Shown piece after piece: positions 1 to 7,535 of a stretch of DNA of 64,000 nucleotides. The notes under the pieces are model-generated. The model was not told the origin of the DNA. It ran no database searches and saw only the letters and a list, made by a program, of their open reading frames with translations. The number at the start of each line of letters is the position of its first letter. Position 1 is the first letter of the stretch. The translations under genes were made by a program, and so were the position numbers. Source of the stretch: a virus; the IMG/VR virus record IMGVR_UViG_3300033571_009591, positions 1-64,000 of that record. One strand, given 5' to 3'.

Positions 1-1610
1 ACCTCTGCGAGACGTGCAACCTCTGCCAATCTTGCTACTTCTGCAAGTCGTGCTACCTCAGCAGTTGCGGCTGCAATTCTTGCCTCTTCTTGCTGGGCTG
101 CTAACAACGCTGCTGCTTCTGCTTGAAGTCTTGCTACTTCTGCAAGTCTCGCAATCTCCGCTAATCTCGCGACTTCTGCTAACCTAGCTACTTCAGCCAA
201 TCTTGCCGCTTCTGCAATCTCTGCAGCTATTCTTGCTGCTTCAGCGGTTGCTGCTGCTTGCGCTGCTGCTGCTTGTGCTGCAAGTACTGCCGCTTCCGCG
301 GATGTTAAGGTTGAGTAATTAGTAACAAGATTTTTTTGAGGAGCTGTTAAAATTTCATATGCAGCTCTAGCCTGTGCCCAACTTGAATTAGTGATTAGAA
401 GTTTTACCGAATCTGCTGCGGTTTGATCTGCAAGTGCCTGTGCAGCCGCTGCCTGCGCAGCGATAAGAGCTACCGCCTCTGCTTCAAGACGTGCAACCTC
501 TGCTAATCTTGCAACTTCCGCTAGTCTTGCTATCTCCGCTAACCGTGCGGCTTCCGCGGCGATTGCTGCTAACCTTGCGTTCTCTGCATCAATGGCTGCC
601 TGAGCTGCTGCTTGCTCTGCAGCAAGTTCTTCAGCAGTCTTTCCTACCTTAATTGTCACCGCGTTGGAGACAGAAGAGTAAAGAGCTAGCGTGTCATTGT
701 CAGATCTAACTGTGAATGTCCAGACGGTGCCGCTTGGCTTTAGTGAATTAAACAAAGAATGATCTAACGTAATGGTAGTGTTCAACGAGTTAGGACCGCC
801 AACGTTTCCTGTAGCAACTCCCCAACCGCCGCAGCCTTGACAGGTAAAACCAATTGCGTAACGCTCTGGTTGTCTATTTCCATCTGTAGGAGCGTTCCAC
901 GTAAGAACAACCGAAGATGCGCCATCAACTACTGTTAGATTGGTAGGAGCGCCAACGGACAAGACTTCAGGAGGTGGAGGAGTTACGTACGTAAAGGCAG
1001 ACGATGGGATAACTTGCATTGAACCAGACTTATCCCAGAAAAGTTGAACCCAGGCTCCGCCACCATTTTCATAGTACATAAGCTCGATGGACTTAGAAAC
1101 TCCTGCGGTAAAAGGTATAGGCGCACTTGTAGTTCCTCCGCCGCCTTTATCTCGCCAGTCATTTGTTATTAAGACGCCGTCAAGGTAAAGTCTAGTTCCA
1201 TCATCTGCAGATGCTAGAAAAGATATGTCCTGGGTGGTATCACTGGTGATCCATCCGGTGTAGCGAACTATCACGTCCTCGGTGTTAGATGTTCCACCTA
1301 CACCACCGCTACCCCACTGGAAATCAATGTTAGATACGTTAGTTGTAAGTATAGGAGAAGCTCCCTGTGGAATGTAAGGAGCGTTATTCTGGCCTAGAAC
1401 GTTATAAACCTCGGAGGTTAGTCCTGAAGGGTTTGCCTGAGCAGAAGGTATAGCAAAAAGAAGTGGCCCGACAATAAACCCTATAACTAAAAATAACGCA
1501 GATAAAGCCCTCAATAATTTTAATTTACTTGATGTTGTATGTTCTACAACTTTTTTGGTAGGAGTTTTTACTTTGACTGTTTTCTTTTGTAAACGCGCAC
1601 CAAAAAGCAC
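1..1610 (-). CDS. Secreted PA14-domain / coiled-coil repeat protein (3' end outside window)
   Basis: The minus-strand frame is open from 1610 to the window edge. There is no ATG; a GTG at 1610 follows a GGTGGGAG ribosome site about 9 nt upstream. The N-terminus is basic, then has a hydrophobic segment ending in an Ala-x-Ala signal-peptidase-like site (residues about 36-61), so export or membrane anchoring is likely. Next come a PA14-like beta-domain (WITSDTTQDISFLASADDG, LYLDGVLITND), a fibronectin-III-like segment, then long alanine-rich coiled coil built of repeats like ARLAEVARLAEI. PA14 domains usually bind glycans. It could be a moron surface protein or an adhesin; no virion role is shown. 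The repeats are also direct repeats at DNA level. Confidence 0.75.
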   Translation of the reverse strand, partial: MLFGARLQKKTVKVKTPTKKVVEHTTSSKLKLLRALSALFLVIGFIVGPLLFAIPSAQANPSGLTSEVYNVLGQNNAPYIPQGASPILTTNVSNIDFQWGSGGVGGTSNTEDVIVRYTGWITSDTTQDISFLASADDGTRLYLDGVLITNDWRDKGGGGTTSAPIPFTAGVSKSIELMYYENGGGAWVQLFWDKSGSMQVIPSSAFTYVTPPPPEVLSVGAPTNLTVVDGASSVVLTWNAPTDGNRQPERYAIGFTCQGCGGWGVATGNVGGPNSLNTTITLDHSLFNSLKPSGTVWTFTVRSDNDTLALYSSVSNAVTIKVGKTAEELAAEQAAAQAAIDAENARLAAIAAEAARLAEIARLAEVARLAEVARLEAEAVALIAAQAAAAQALADQTAADSVKLLITNSSWAQARAAYEILTAPQKNLVTNYSTLTSAEAAVLAAQAAAAQAAATAEAARIAAEIAEAARLAEVARLAEVARLAEIARLAEVARLQAEAAALLAAQQEEARIAAATAEVARLAEVARLAEVARLAE

Positions 1611-1640
1611 TTCGAGATACTCCCACCATAGGTAATCTCA

Positions 1641-1659
1641 TATGAACGCAGTGTTCATA
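1641..1659. promoter_or_regulatory. Perfect inverted repeat, candidate operator
   Basis: TATGAAC-GCAGT-GTTCATA: 7-bp arms around a 5-bp centre, just upstream of the GTG start of the PA14 gene and downstream of the recombinase gene. It is a candidate operator; a short hairpin is the alternative. Confidence 0.45.
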
Positions 1660-1690
1660 CTTCCACTGCTTATTTTACATTAAATAACTA

Positions 1691-2359
1691 TTATTCTTTA
1701 GTTTTATTGCGTAGATACGCATGACGAACAGTAGACGCGTACCACTTCTCTCCGCCTAATGCAGTAGGAATTTCATCTCTGTTAAGCCCATCAGCAATGA
1801 CTTTATATGATAAATCAATGCTTCTTTCTTTTTCAATTCTTTCTATAACTGATTCAGAAATTAGTGGAAGTGGGCCTAAATCAACACCCCAAACCTTTCC
1901 ACTATTGCGTCTATCTTGGTGTACATCCTTCTGTCGAAGGGAAATCATCCCTCGTTCCATCTCTGCCATAGCAGACATAATGGTTACAACAAAACGTCCT
2001 TGATATGTCGCGGTATCTAAACCTAAATCTAGTAACGCTAGACGCCATTCGTGCTTGTGTGAACGGTCAACAATACTGAGGAAGTCACGAGTAGAACGAG
2101 CAAGACGGTCAAGACGAGTAACAAACAACGCCTCTGCTCTACCAGCATCTAAATCATCTAAAGCCTTCTTCAGCACTGGACGACCAGTAATGTTCTTTCC
2201 AGACTTTCCTTCTTCACGGAGCATTACTACTTCATAGCCCTGAGACTCTGCTGCGTAGCGAAGTTGCTTCTCTTGCCCGTCAAGGCTTACGCCATCCTCT
2301 ACCTGCATCTGAGTAGAGACGCGGGCATAGCAGTAAGCAATTTTGCTACTCTCTGTCAT
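1691..2359 (-). CDS. Serine recombinase (resolvase/invertase family)
   Basis: 222 residues. The N-terminal catalytic domain has YARVST with the nucleophile Ser at about residue 15, then GKNITGRP and RLDRLARS, which are hallmarks of serine recombinases. The C-terminal part (IADGLNRDEIPTALGG, ASTVRHAYLR) resembles the start of the recombinase domain of large serine integrases, but the protein is far shorter than those (usually 450 or more), so it is closer to a resolvase/invertase in size. It overlaps the upstream 67-residue gene by 14 nt. It could resolve or invert phage DNA, or integrate it; no att site or invertible segment was recognised nearby. Confidence 0.9.
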   Translation of the reverse strand: MTESSKIAYCYARVSTQMQVEDGVSLDGQEKQLRYAAESQGYEVVMLREEGKSGKNITGRPVLKKALDDLDAGRAEALFVTRLDRLARSTRDFLSIVDRSHKHEWRLALLDLGLDTATYQGRFVVTIMSAMAEMERGMISLRQKDVHQDRRNSGKVWGVDLGPLPLISESVIERIEKERSIDLSYKVIADGLNRDEIPTALGGEKWYASTVRHAYLRNKTKE

Positions 2360-2549
2360 TGTTATGGTTTCCTAAATTAGCCTTGTGAATAAGAGTGTTA
2401 ACGCAAGACAAGACAAGTGGGTCATATCTATTGCCACAATCTCCGCACTCCCAAATCATCTCCTCGACTGCAGAACTAAAACCATTTTTAAAGCCATTGT
2501 CATACCCCTCGGAGTGAACTTCAAGAAGCTTTTCTTTCATCTTTCCCAT
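2346..2549 (-). CDS. Small Cys-containing protein
   Basis: 67 residues, family not recognised. It has CGDCG in the middle and one further Cys, suggesting an incomplete metal knuckle. GGGAGGGG lies about 11 nt before the ATG. Its end overlaps the start of the serine recombinase, so the two are probably co-transcribed. Confidence 0.6.
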   Translation of the reverse strand: MGKMKEKLLEVHSEGYDNGFKNGFSSAVEEMIWECGDCGNRYDPLVLSCVNTLIHKANLGNHNNDRE

Positions 2550-2577
2550 TAGGGTGAGACCCCTCCCGTATTCAAAG

Positions 2578-2832
2578 TTACTCTTCTTCTTTAACTACCT
2601 TGAAGTTCTTTGCCTTAGCAAAGCGTCCCATGGCGTCCTGATAGGTATCTGCAAGAACATCTGTACTAGACTTTTTCTTCTTGCCAATAAACAAAGCAGG
2701 GACAGACTTAAGGACTGCAATTGATAGTGCAACTCCAAAAGATGCAATCAGTAATACAAGTAGCCAGCCAATAGAGAACATACCTAACTTAAAGGCAATC
2801 TCGAACGGTTGTGTCCAGTTATCTATATTCAT
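2578..2832 (-). CDS. Small membrane protein
   Basis: 84 residues. One long hydrophobic stretch (about residues 16-48) could form one or two membrane helices; it is followed by a KKKK basic patch and a charged tail. GAAGGAAGT precedes the ATG. It starts the transcription unit that continues into the 67-residue gene and the recombinase. Function unknown. Confidence 0.65.
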   Translation of the reverse strand: MNIDNWTQPFEIAFKLGMFSIGWLLVLLIASFGVALSIAVLKSVPALFIGKKKKSSTDVLADTYQDAMGRFAKAKNFKVVKEEE

Positions 2833-2979
2833 TACTTCCTTCTTTCGTTGTTTGTGCGTAAATACGTCGTTATTAGCTGCATATATCTTATCAGACGTAG
2901 TAAGTTAAGTCTAAGTATGTACGTATAAGGTACGACTAATCGTCACTTTTATAAGCGTCACATTGGACGGTTTTACTTA
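2833..2979 (-). promoter_or_regulatory. Intergenic control region
   Basis: 147 bp without a gene. On the minus strand it holds a direct repeat GTGACG-N9-GTGACG and the short dyad GAC-TAATC-GTC, and is AT-rich. It probably carries the promoter for the genes at 2832 and below, but no clear -35/-10 pair could be chosen. Confidence 0.3.
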
Positions 2980-3141
2980 TTATTCGCAATCGCAGGGTTC
3001 GGTGTAATCAAATGTACAGAAGTAGCAACCCATGAATTCGCTGTGCGCTTTACAATAGTAGCGGAATTGTTGTTCGTCGCAGCAAATATGAATCTCATCT
3101 ACGATGTTGTAATACTTCGTTTCATCAATCTTCTTACTCAC
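2980..3141 (-). CDS. Cys-rich microprotein (GTG start)
   Basis: 53 residues with seven Cys (CC, C, CYFC, CDC) and a His, a likely small zinc-binding protein. The GTG start is supported by AAGGAG 8 nt upstream and by an 8-nt overlap with the preceding zinc-finger gene. Function unknown. Confidence 0.65.
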   Translation of the reverse strand: MSKKIDETKYYNIVDEIHICCDEQQFRYYCKAHSEFMGCYFCTFDYTEPCDCE

Positions 3142-3268
3142 TCTTGTGCTCCTTCATATGTCTTGTGTATGTCATATAGGCAAAGGCTGAGCGGACTTCA
3201 ATCTCTGCATTGCAGGTAGGGCAAACTACAACCCTGTTTTTGGCTTTTGTCTCTTTGTTAGTTGTCAT
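3134..3268 (-). CDS. C2H2-like zinc-finger microprotein
   Basis: 44 residues. The spacing CPTC-x17-H-x4-H resembles a C2H2 zinc finger, so nucleic-acid or protein binding is plausible. There is no Shine-Dalgarno; the ATG lies exactly 6 bp after the -10 (TAGGCT) of a promoter, so the mRNA may be leaderless. First gene of a unit continuing into 2980-3141. Confidence 0.6.
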   Translation of the reverse strand: MTTNKETKAKNRVVVCPTCNAEIEVRSAFAYMTYTRHMKEHKSE

Positions 3269-3274
3269 GGCTTC

Positions 3275-3323
3275 AGCCTAGTGGCTATATAATAGAAAGT
3301 CAAATCCTCTGCGCTCTCGTTCC
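3275..3323 (-). promoter_or_regulatory. Promoter with upstream box (copy 1)
   Basis: Minus strand: TTGACT (3298-3303), 17-bp spacer, TAGGCT (3275-3280), then 6 bp to ATG. A 17-bp block GGAACGAGAGCGCAGAG (3307-3323) sits just upstream of the -35 and is repeated identically at 5486-5502 upstream of another promoter, suggesting a shared activator or operator. Confidence 0.7.
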
Positions 3324-3393
3324 GTTATAAGCCGAATCGGAGCAGAGAGGGGTTTAGGGGTGGGGAAGGTTGGGTTGAGAGGTTTGGGGGGTT

Positions 3394-3507
3394 TTACAGG
3401 TCGTCATAACATATCCCACAGACCCATCGAGAACCAATCTCTATTGCTTCTGACTCTGGAGTTGACTCTCTACATAGTGAGCATTTAATTGTAATTTCTT
3501 TTGTCAC
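3394..3507 (-). CDS. Zinc-ribbon microprotein (GTG start)
   Basis: 37 residues with two CxxC knuckles (CSLC and CGIC), a minimal zinc ribbon. The GTG start overlaps the TGA of the methyltransferase gene (GTGA) and AAGGA lies just upstream, so it is translationally coupled to the methyltransferase. Confidence 0.65.
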   Translation of the reverse strand: MTKEITIKCSLCRESTPESEAIEIGSRWVCGICYDDL

Positions 3508-4694
3508 TTTAGTTCCTTATCTTTTTGAGCAAATTCAATTCTTGCTTTAGCAATTGAGAGGTACTCCTCTGTCAAATCAATTCCAACAAAATTAAACCCT
3601 TCATACATACAAGCTTTTCCAGTCGAGCCAGAACCTAGAAAAGGGTCAAGAACAGTCCCGTTTGGGGGAGTGACAAGTCTGACTAAGTACTGCATTAACG
3701 CGGTGGGCTTAACCGTTGGGTGGTAATTTAGTTTTTCGTTGTTAGTGCGATTACGTGGGTTGTCACCGCCGACTCCGCCATCTTTGCGTCCATCATGATC
3801 ACGTTTTGTCTCAAACCCATCAAGACCTTCGTTGCGATCACGTTTATTTGCCTTTGCGCAATAAAAAAATCTTGCTGGCTCACCTAATAAATCAGTGACT
3901 TCTTCACTACCATCATGAATAAAGTTTGCTGGCCATCGGCCACTAGCAGCTTCCCACCCACCTGAGCCATCGCCACCAGATACTGTTTCTTGTGTTCCAA
4001 ATGTTGCTGTTCTACTTCCTGCGCTAGGTTCATCGCCTTCAGCAATATCTATTCGACTAGCGTCAATGTTTACGCCACCAACACCGTGAAGCAACACATT
4101 ACTAGCAACAGTTCCAATAAAAGGTTTACGCGCTAACACAATAGGTTCATGAGCGGGTTTAAGTGCAGTACCCCAGCCTTCCCATTGTTTTGCTTGATTA
4201 GTAGAAGGTGAGAACTCTTTGCGGTCATACACTCTAGTTTCACCGAGTATGCCATTGTTCTTACCTGTTAGTTGATAACTTTCGCCGTCTCCATCTTGTT
4301 CGGTCTTTCTTAAAGCCATAGGATTTGATTTTCCATTTAGCAGATGTGACTCCACTGCTTTACTTACGCTCATAGATTTTGGAAACCCTGAGCCGTATAC
4401 CCACATAATCTGGTCACGAATTTGAAATCCTGCATCTTCAATAGCAACTGCCATTCGATGATAAGTTCGAGAACCAGAAAACGCCAGCAAATGTCCTCCT
4501 GGTTTGAGTACGCGTAACGCCTCAGTCCACATTTCAATTGAGTAAGCAATACCTGTTGAGTCCCAAGACTTACCCATAAAACCTAATTCATATGGTGGGT
4601 CAGTAACAATTGAGTCTACTGAGTTATCTGGCATAGACTTCATTACTTCGTAGCAATCTCCATGATGAAGAGTAAATTGATTTATATTGCTCAT
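3504..4694 (-). CDS. DNA methyltransferase, beta-class (N6-adenine or N4-cytosine)
   Basis: 396 residues. Catalytic motif IV DPPY is at about residues 32-35 and the SAM-binding motif FLGSGST comes near the C-terminus after HPTVKP, the beta-class order. It modifies bases in double-stranded DNA, probably to protect phage DNA from host restriction. A variable central section (about 120-290) would hold the target-recognition region. The ATG overlaps the stop of the upstream 41-residue gene (TAATG). No cognate restriction enzyme is next to it, so it is an orphan methyltransferase. Confidence 0.92.
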   Translation of the reverse strand: MSNINQFTLHHGDCYEVMKSMPDNSVDSIVTDPPYELGFMGKSWDSTGIAYSIEMWTEALRVLKPGGHLLAFSGSRTYHRMAVAIEDAGFQIRDQIMWVYGSGFPKSMSVSKAVESHLLNGKSNPMALRKTEQDGDGESYQLTGKNNGILGETRVYDRKEFSPSTNQAKQWEGWGTALKPAHEPIVLARKPFIGTVASNVLLHGVGGVNIDASRIDIAEGDEPSAGSRTATFGTQETVSGGDGSGGWEAASGRWPANFIHDGSEEVTDLLGEPARFFYCAKANKRDRNEGLDGFETKRDHDGRKDGGVGGDNPRNRTNNEKLNYHPTVKPTALMQYLVRLVTPPNGTVLDPFLGSGSTGKACMYEGFNFVGIDLTEEYLSIAKARIEFAQKDKELK

Positions 4695-4819
4695 TAATAT
4701 CCTTTTTCAATAAGTAGATACCAGCATAAAAAACTAATGTTAAGAGCCTTGTCGTTTGGATAGAACTCTATACCTATTCCCCAAGCATCGCCTTTGGCTA
4801 ATGTAATTGTGGCTTTCAT
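4694..4819 (-). CDS. 41-residue hypothetical protein
   Basis: Small ORF with stop-start overlap (TAATG) with the methyltransferase and a 6-nt gap from the upstream nucleotidyltransferase gene. It contains GDAWGIGIEFYPNDKA and a hydrophobic C-terminal half. Support is mainly from the tight operon packing; function unknown. Confidence 0.55.
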   Translation of the reverse strand: MKATITLAKGDAWGIGIEFYPNDKALNISFLCWYLLIEKGY

Positions 4820-4825
4820 ATAATT

Positions 4826-5260
4826 TTACTCTTGTGACTCCCACTTTTTTAAAATCCAACTGGAACTGTTCTTCTTATCTTCTCCGCCAACGCCAAACTG
4901 GAAAGAAAGACGCGGGTCTTGAATATCCATCTCGGGGATATTTTCAGAGGTACGATCACCACCGTTGGCAAAAACAATCTCTGCATCAGGAAAGAGTTCT
5001 AGAGTTGTTCGTATAAGGTTTTTTGCAGAGCCGTCATCATCATTAAACTCTGCAATATGGTCAACGGAGCGACACTCGGACAGAATTGCCATCCGCTCTT
5101 CAAAGGGTAGAAACGCTTTACCTTTCTTACGGACAAGCCATGCATCAGAGTTAATACCAACTACAAGTTCATCACCTATAGCACGGGCTGCACGAAGGTA
5201 TTCAATGTGTCCTGAGTGAAGTGGATCAAATCCACCGCTAATAACAATTATCTTTTTCAT
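4826..5260 (-). CDS. Cytidylyltransferase-like nucleotidyltransferase
   Basis: About 144 residues. GGFDPLHSGH near the N-terminus is the HxGH signature of the cytidylyltransferase superfamily (glycerol-3-phosphate cytidylyltransferase, RfaE/HldE C-domain type), which joins a phosphorylated alcohol or sugar to CMP or AMP. Domain length fits. I chose the second ATG (5260): it makes an ATGA overlap with the preceding gene and has AGG 7 nt upstream. With the cupin at 7.1 kb and glycan genes at 9.6-11.4 kb it suggests glycan or surface modification. Confidence 0.85.
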   Translation of the reverse strand: MKKIIVISGGFDPLHSGHIEYLRAARAIGDELVVGINSDAWLVRKKGKAFLPFEERMAILSECRSVDHIAEFNDDDGSAKNLIRTTLELFPDAEIVFANGGDRTSENIPEMDIQDPRLSFQFGVGGEDKKNSSSWILKKWESQE

Positions 5261-5448
5261 TTGCATACCTGACAGTAGAAGGGAGTTCGAAGGTTATCTT
5301 CGTGAGTAATAATATCTTGTGAGCATCTTGAGCATCTGGCTTCTGTTAAATCATGCTTTTTTAAATTATCAATCTCCACATTAAGAGATCGTGTGTAATA
5401 AACCTTAGTGGCATACCACGTCAATAAAATTGCAAATAATGTAATCAT
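5257..5448 (-). CDS. Membrane-anchored zinc-ribbon protein
   Basis: 63 residues from ATG 5448: an N-terminal membrane helix, a short charged stretch, then CSRC...CQVC forming a zinc ribbon. An ATG at 5463 would overlap the -10 TATAGT, so the in-frame ATG 6 bp after the -10 is preferred (leaderless). Its stop overlaps the cytidylyltransferase start. Confidence 0.6.
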   Translation of the reverse strand: MITLFAILLTWYATKVYYTRSLNVEIDNLKKHDLTEARCSRCSQDIITHEDNLRTPFYCQVCK

Positions 5449-5454
5449 TGCAAC

Positions 5455-5502
5455 ACTATACATCTATATAATAGAAAATACAATACTCTGCGCTCTCGTT
5501 CC
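5455..5502 (-). promoter_or_regulatory. Promoter with upstream box (copy 2)
   Basis: Minus strand: TTGTAT (5478-5483), 17-bp spacer, TATAGT (5455-5460), then 6 bp to ATG 5448. The 17-bp box at 5486-5502 is identical to the one at 3307-3323, and TTCTATTATATAG in the spacer is shared too. Confidence 0.7.
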
Positions 5503-5524
5503 TTTATTAGAGGAGGAAGCGGAA

Positions 5525-5561
5525 GGGTTTAGGGGGTTAGGGGGTTAGGGGGTTAGGGGGG
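5525..5561. repeat. G-rich GGGGGTTA tandem repeat
   Basis: Four G-tracts separated by TTA on the plus strand (pattern TTAGGGGG), overlapping the 3' end of the gene at 5537. It could form a G-quadruplex. A related, less regular G-rich tract lies at about 3350-3392, also at a minus-strand gene end. Confidence 0.8.
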
Positions 5562-5791
5562 AGTTTGTTTGGGTAGTTCTCTGCATCGTCTGCGAGCAGT
5601 TCGTCAAAGATGGTCGCTGGGAAGGAGTGGCCAATCTTGAGATGTGCCCTGAGGTGGTCAATCATTTCTTGTGTGGACTCTGCAAGGTAGTAAGGCTCTA
5701 GATCATCGCAGAAATAACACTGAGAGCAGATAACACCTTTAGTTGTGGCGTAGACATAAACATCATCTGTAAACATTCTGGAGTAACTCAT
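5537..5791 (-). CDS. Small zinc-finger-like protein
   Basis: 84 residues. CSQCYFC followed by HLRAHLKIGH gives a C2H2-like metal site. The C-terminal PNKLPPNPLTP is encoded by the G-rich repeat. The start is divergent from the gene at 5821 with only 29 bp between; TAGAGT lies 6 bp before this ATG. Function unknown. Confidence 0.7.
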   Translation of the reverse strand: MSYSRMFTDDVYVYATTKGVICSQCYFCDDLEPYYLAESTQEMIDHLRAHLKIGHSFPATIFDELLADDAENYPNKLPPNPLTP

Positions 5792-5820
5792 ATCCCTACT
5801 CTATACCTTATTATTATCAA
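5792..5820. promoter_or_regulatory. Back-to-back minimal promoters
   Basis: 29 bp separate two divergent ATGs. Minus-strand TAGAGT (5798-5803) and plus-strand TATTAT (5809-5814) each sit exactly 6 bp before their ATG, which suggests leaderless transcripts. No good -35 is seen for either. Confidence 0.5.
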
Positions 5821-6132
5821 ATGGATGACTTTGAGGAGTATGTCGAGTTCGAGGATGAGGACTCTTTTGTTGACTATCTTATTGAAATTGGTATTCTTGA
5901 AGAAGAGGGCTTCGATGCAGATGGCGAAGTTACTTATGTGTACAACTTTGAAAAGATGAAAGACCTAATGCCAGATTTGTATAACGAAATTATGGATGGT
6001 CTTAACGAAAATCTAATGGTTCTGTTTGAACATGAGCTTATTAAAGTTGAATATGATGAAGAACTTCGTGCACATATTTCACCAACAGATCAAGGTATGG
6101 AATATTTTAAATCTAAATATGGAGAAGAGTAA
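5821..6132 (+). CDS. Acidic hypothetical protein
   Basis: 103 residues, very acidic in the first 50, with helical-looking segments FEKMKDLMPDLYNEIMDG. It is a lone plus-strand gene among minus-strand ones. No ribosome site; probably leaderless. An acidic DNA-mimic role is possible but not shown. Confidence 0.7.
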   Translation: MDDFEEYVEFEDEDSFVDYLIEIGILEEEGFDADGEVTYVYNFEKMKDLMPDLYNEIMDGLNENLMVLFEHELIKVEYDEELRAHISPTDQGMEYFKSKYGEE

Positions 6133-6135
6133 TTC

Positions 6136-6227
6136 GGATATACGTAGGATAGGTTTCTTCCCACCTAACCGTTAGTTAGGCTCCCTGCTCGTCCAATCAT
6201 GGGCTCTATTGCACCCCACGTATATCC
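6136..6227. ncRNA. Candidate structured RNA closed by a 10-bp stem
   Basis: GGATATACGT (6136-6145) pairs perfectly with ACGTATATCC (6218-6227). Inside are CCTAAC-cgtta-GTTAGG (6164-6180) and GGG...CCC near 6200-6216. There is no ORF across it. Either strand could be the RNA. 6228-6322 shows nothing else. Confidence 0.4.
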
Positions 6228-6322
6228 TTGCCCATTGTTATAGGTATCTAACGCCCTCTTACTTTATACAGAGAGGTACGAGGCTCATCGCTTCCCCTAT
6301 CGGAAAGAGCAGAGTAACAGAG

Positions 6323-6973
6323 TTATTTTACAATGACAATTGATAGTTTGGTTTTTTTACACTTTAAAGTAACATCTTTAAGAACCTTAAGTTCTTTGTC
6401 GTCAACTGTGAGTGACCAACGAACCTTTACCTGAACCCATTGACGTACATAGTCACAATGGTAAGCAGCATTTGTTGGCAACCACTCCGCTGGGTCTTGA
6501 TCAGACTTAGAGCGATTTGAACCAGCACTCACTGCGATAAGAGAAATTGCATCTCCCATATCGTTTGCGTAAACTTCACGCTTTGCTGCGTCCCATTTGC
6601 TTGCGCCTGAGTCCCAAGCCTCTGCAAGAGGAACAAAGTGATCAACATCTAAAGCAGAGAAGTTTGTAATTGTTGTGTTGTCATACGGGCTGTACCACTT
6701 GCCTGTGTCTTTAACAATCTTGCAACCAGCATCTACCTTTGGCTTTACTAGCGCCTCAGCAAGGATTACATCATTACGAGTATTACAACCATTCTTATCT
6801 AGGTCAGACCAATGCCTAAACTGTGAGCGTGCGTAACCTTCACGAACATCTGGAGCAACTTTAAGAACTTTAATTGCTGCGTCAACGGATGCAAAAGTTT
6901 TTGGCTTTTCAGCCGCATTTATTGGAGTAATTGTTAGACCAGTAATTACCAAAGCCATAAGTAGTTTTTTCAT
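6323..6973 (-). CDS. Secreted HNH-family nuclease (DUF1524-like)
   Basis: 216 residues. A signal peptide (about 1-20, ending INAAE) precedes a domain containing DVDHFVPLAEAWDSGASKW, the signature of exported actinobacterial HNH nucleases, and NRSKSDQDPAEWLP. Catalytic His is in DHF. It probably degrades DNA outside the membrane, perhaps host DNA after lysis or competing DNA. It follows a 40-residue ORF with an ATGA overlap. Confidence 0.85.
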   Translation of the reverse strand: MKKLLMALVITGLTITPINAAEKPKTFASVDAAIKVLKVAPDVREGYARSQFRHWSDLDKNGCNTRNDVILAEALVKPKVDAGCKIVKDTGKWYSPYDNTTITNFSALDVDHFVPLAEAWDSGASKWDAAKREVYANDMGDAISLIAVSAGSNRSKSDQDPAEWLPTNAAYHCDYVRQWVQVKVRWSLTVDDKELKVLKDVTLKCKKTKLSIVIVK

Positions 6974-7092
6974 TCTTCTTCAACCTCTTCGTCAAGTTTT
7001 TGTAGCATCTCTTGAAGTTCTAATTTTGCTAGGCTCTCTAAATTTTGTTGAGCCTGTCTAAGTACATTGATATCTAGTCTCTCCCTTTTCAC
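6970..7092 (-). CDS. 40-residue coiled-coil peptide (GTG start)
   Basis: Charged, helical peptide rich in Leu, Glu and Gln. Its stop overlaps the nuclease start (ATGA). No good ribosome site before the GTG, so the call rests on overlap and composition. Confidence 0.45.
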   Translation of the reverse strand: MKRERLDINVLRQAQQNLESLAKLELQEMLQKLDEEVEEE

Positions 7093-7133
7093 TTTATTAG
7101 TTTACAGGAGATAAGTTTTAATGATTTTAAAGA

Positions 7134-7472
7134 CTACCTACCGTAATCATCTTCAATACGAACAATGTCATCTTCGCCAAAATAGATGCCAAGTTGAACC
7201 TCAATAAAGACAAGGTCGTCTTCACCTATGTTATGAATTCTATGCGGGATGCCCTGCTCAATAATGTAAGCCCCTCCACCAACACAGGTGGTTTCTGCGC
7301 CATCAATCGTGACAGTCCCAGTCCCAGATACAACTACCCAATACTCGCTGCGCTTTTCATGCGTTTGATAAGAAAGTCTCTTGCCAGGATTAACTGTGAT
7401 GGTTTTTACTTTATGGTTAGGTGCGTCAAGAAGAACGGTGTAACTACCCCAAGGTCTAATGTCAGTGCTCAT
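7134..7472 (-). CDS. Cupin, mannose-6-phosphate isomerase type
   Basis: 112 residues. RPWGSYTVL, then VNPGKRLSYQTHEKRSEYW, GTGTVTIDG and IPHRIHN match the cupin domain found at the C-terminus of bifunctional mannose-6-phosphate isomerase / GDP-mannose pyrophosphorylase; the metal ligands (Q, H, E, H) are in place. Likely role: sugar-phosphate isomerisation in glycan synthesis. A stand-alone domain of this size is known in the family. Confidence 0.85.
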   Translation of the reverse strand: MSTDIRPWGSYTVLLDAPNHKVKTITVNPGKRLSYQTHEKRSEYWVVVSGTGTVTIDGAETTCVGGGAYIIEQGIPHRIHNIGEDDLVFIEVQLGIYFGEDDIVRIEDDYGR

Positions 7473-7490
7473 ACCTTAATTAAAGCAGAA

Positions 7491-7518
7491 AGCCAGCCCT
7501 GTGAATACAGAACTGGCT
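7491..7518 (-). terminator. Hairpin terminator after the regulator gene
   Basis: Read on the minus strand, AGCCAG-UU-CUGU-AUUC-ACAG-GG-CUGGCU forms a 12-bp stem including two U-G pairs, followed by a U-rich but broken tail. It lies between the regulator (stop 7536) and the cupin gene. Confidence 0.6.
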
Positions 7519-7535
7519 CTCTTTTTACTGACTAA

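Noticed and set aside
1-620. Tandem short repeats that look like a CRISPR or satellite array
   Set aside because: The period follows the coiled-coil codons (ARLAEV units) of an open reading frame; there are no spacers.
1691-2359. Invertible DNA segment next to the serine recombinase
   Set aside because: No inverted repeats of suitable length were found flanking the PA14 gene within the window, though its far end is not visible.
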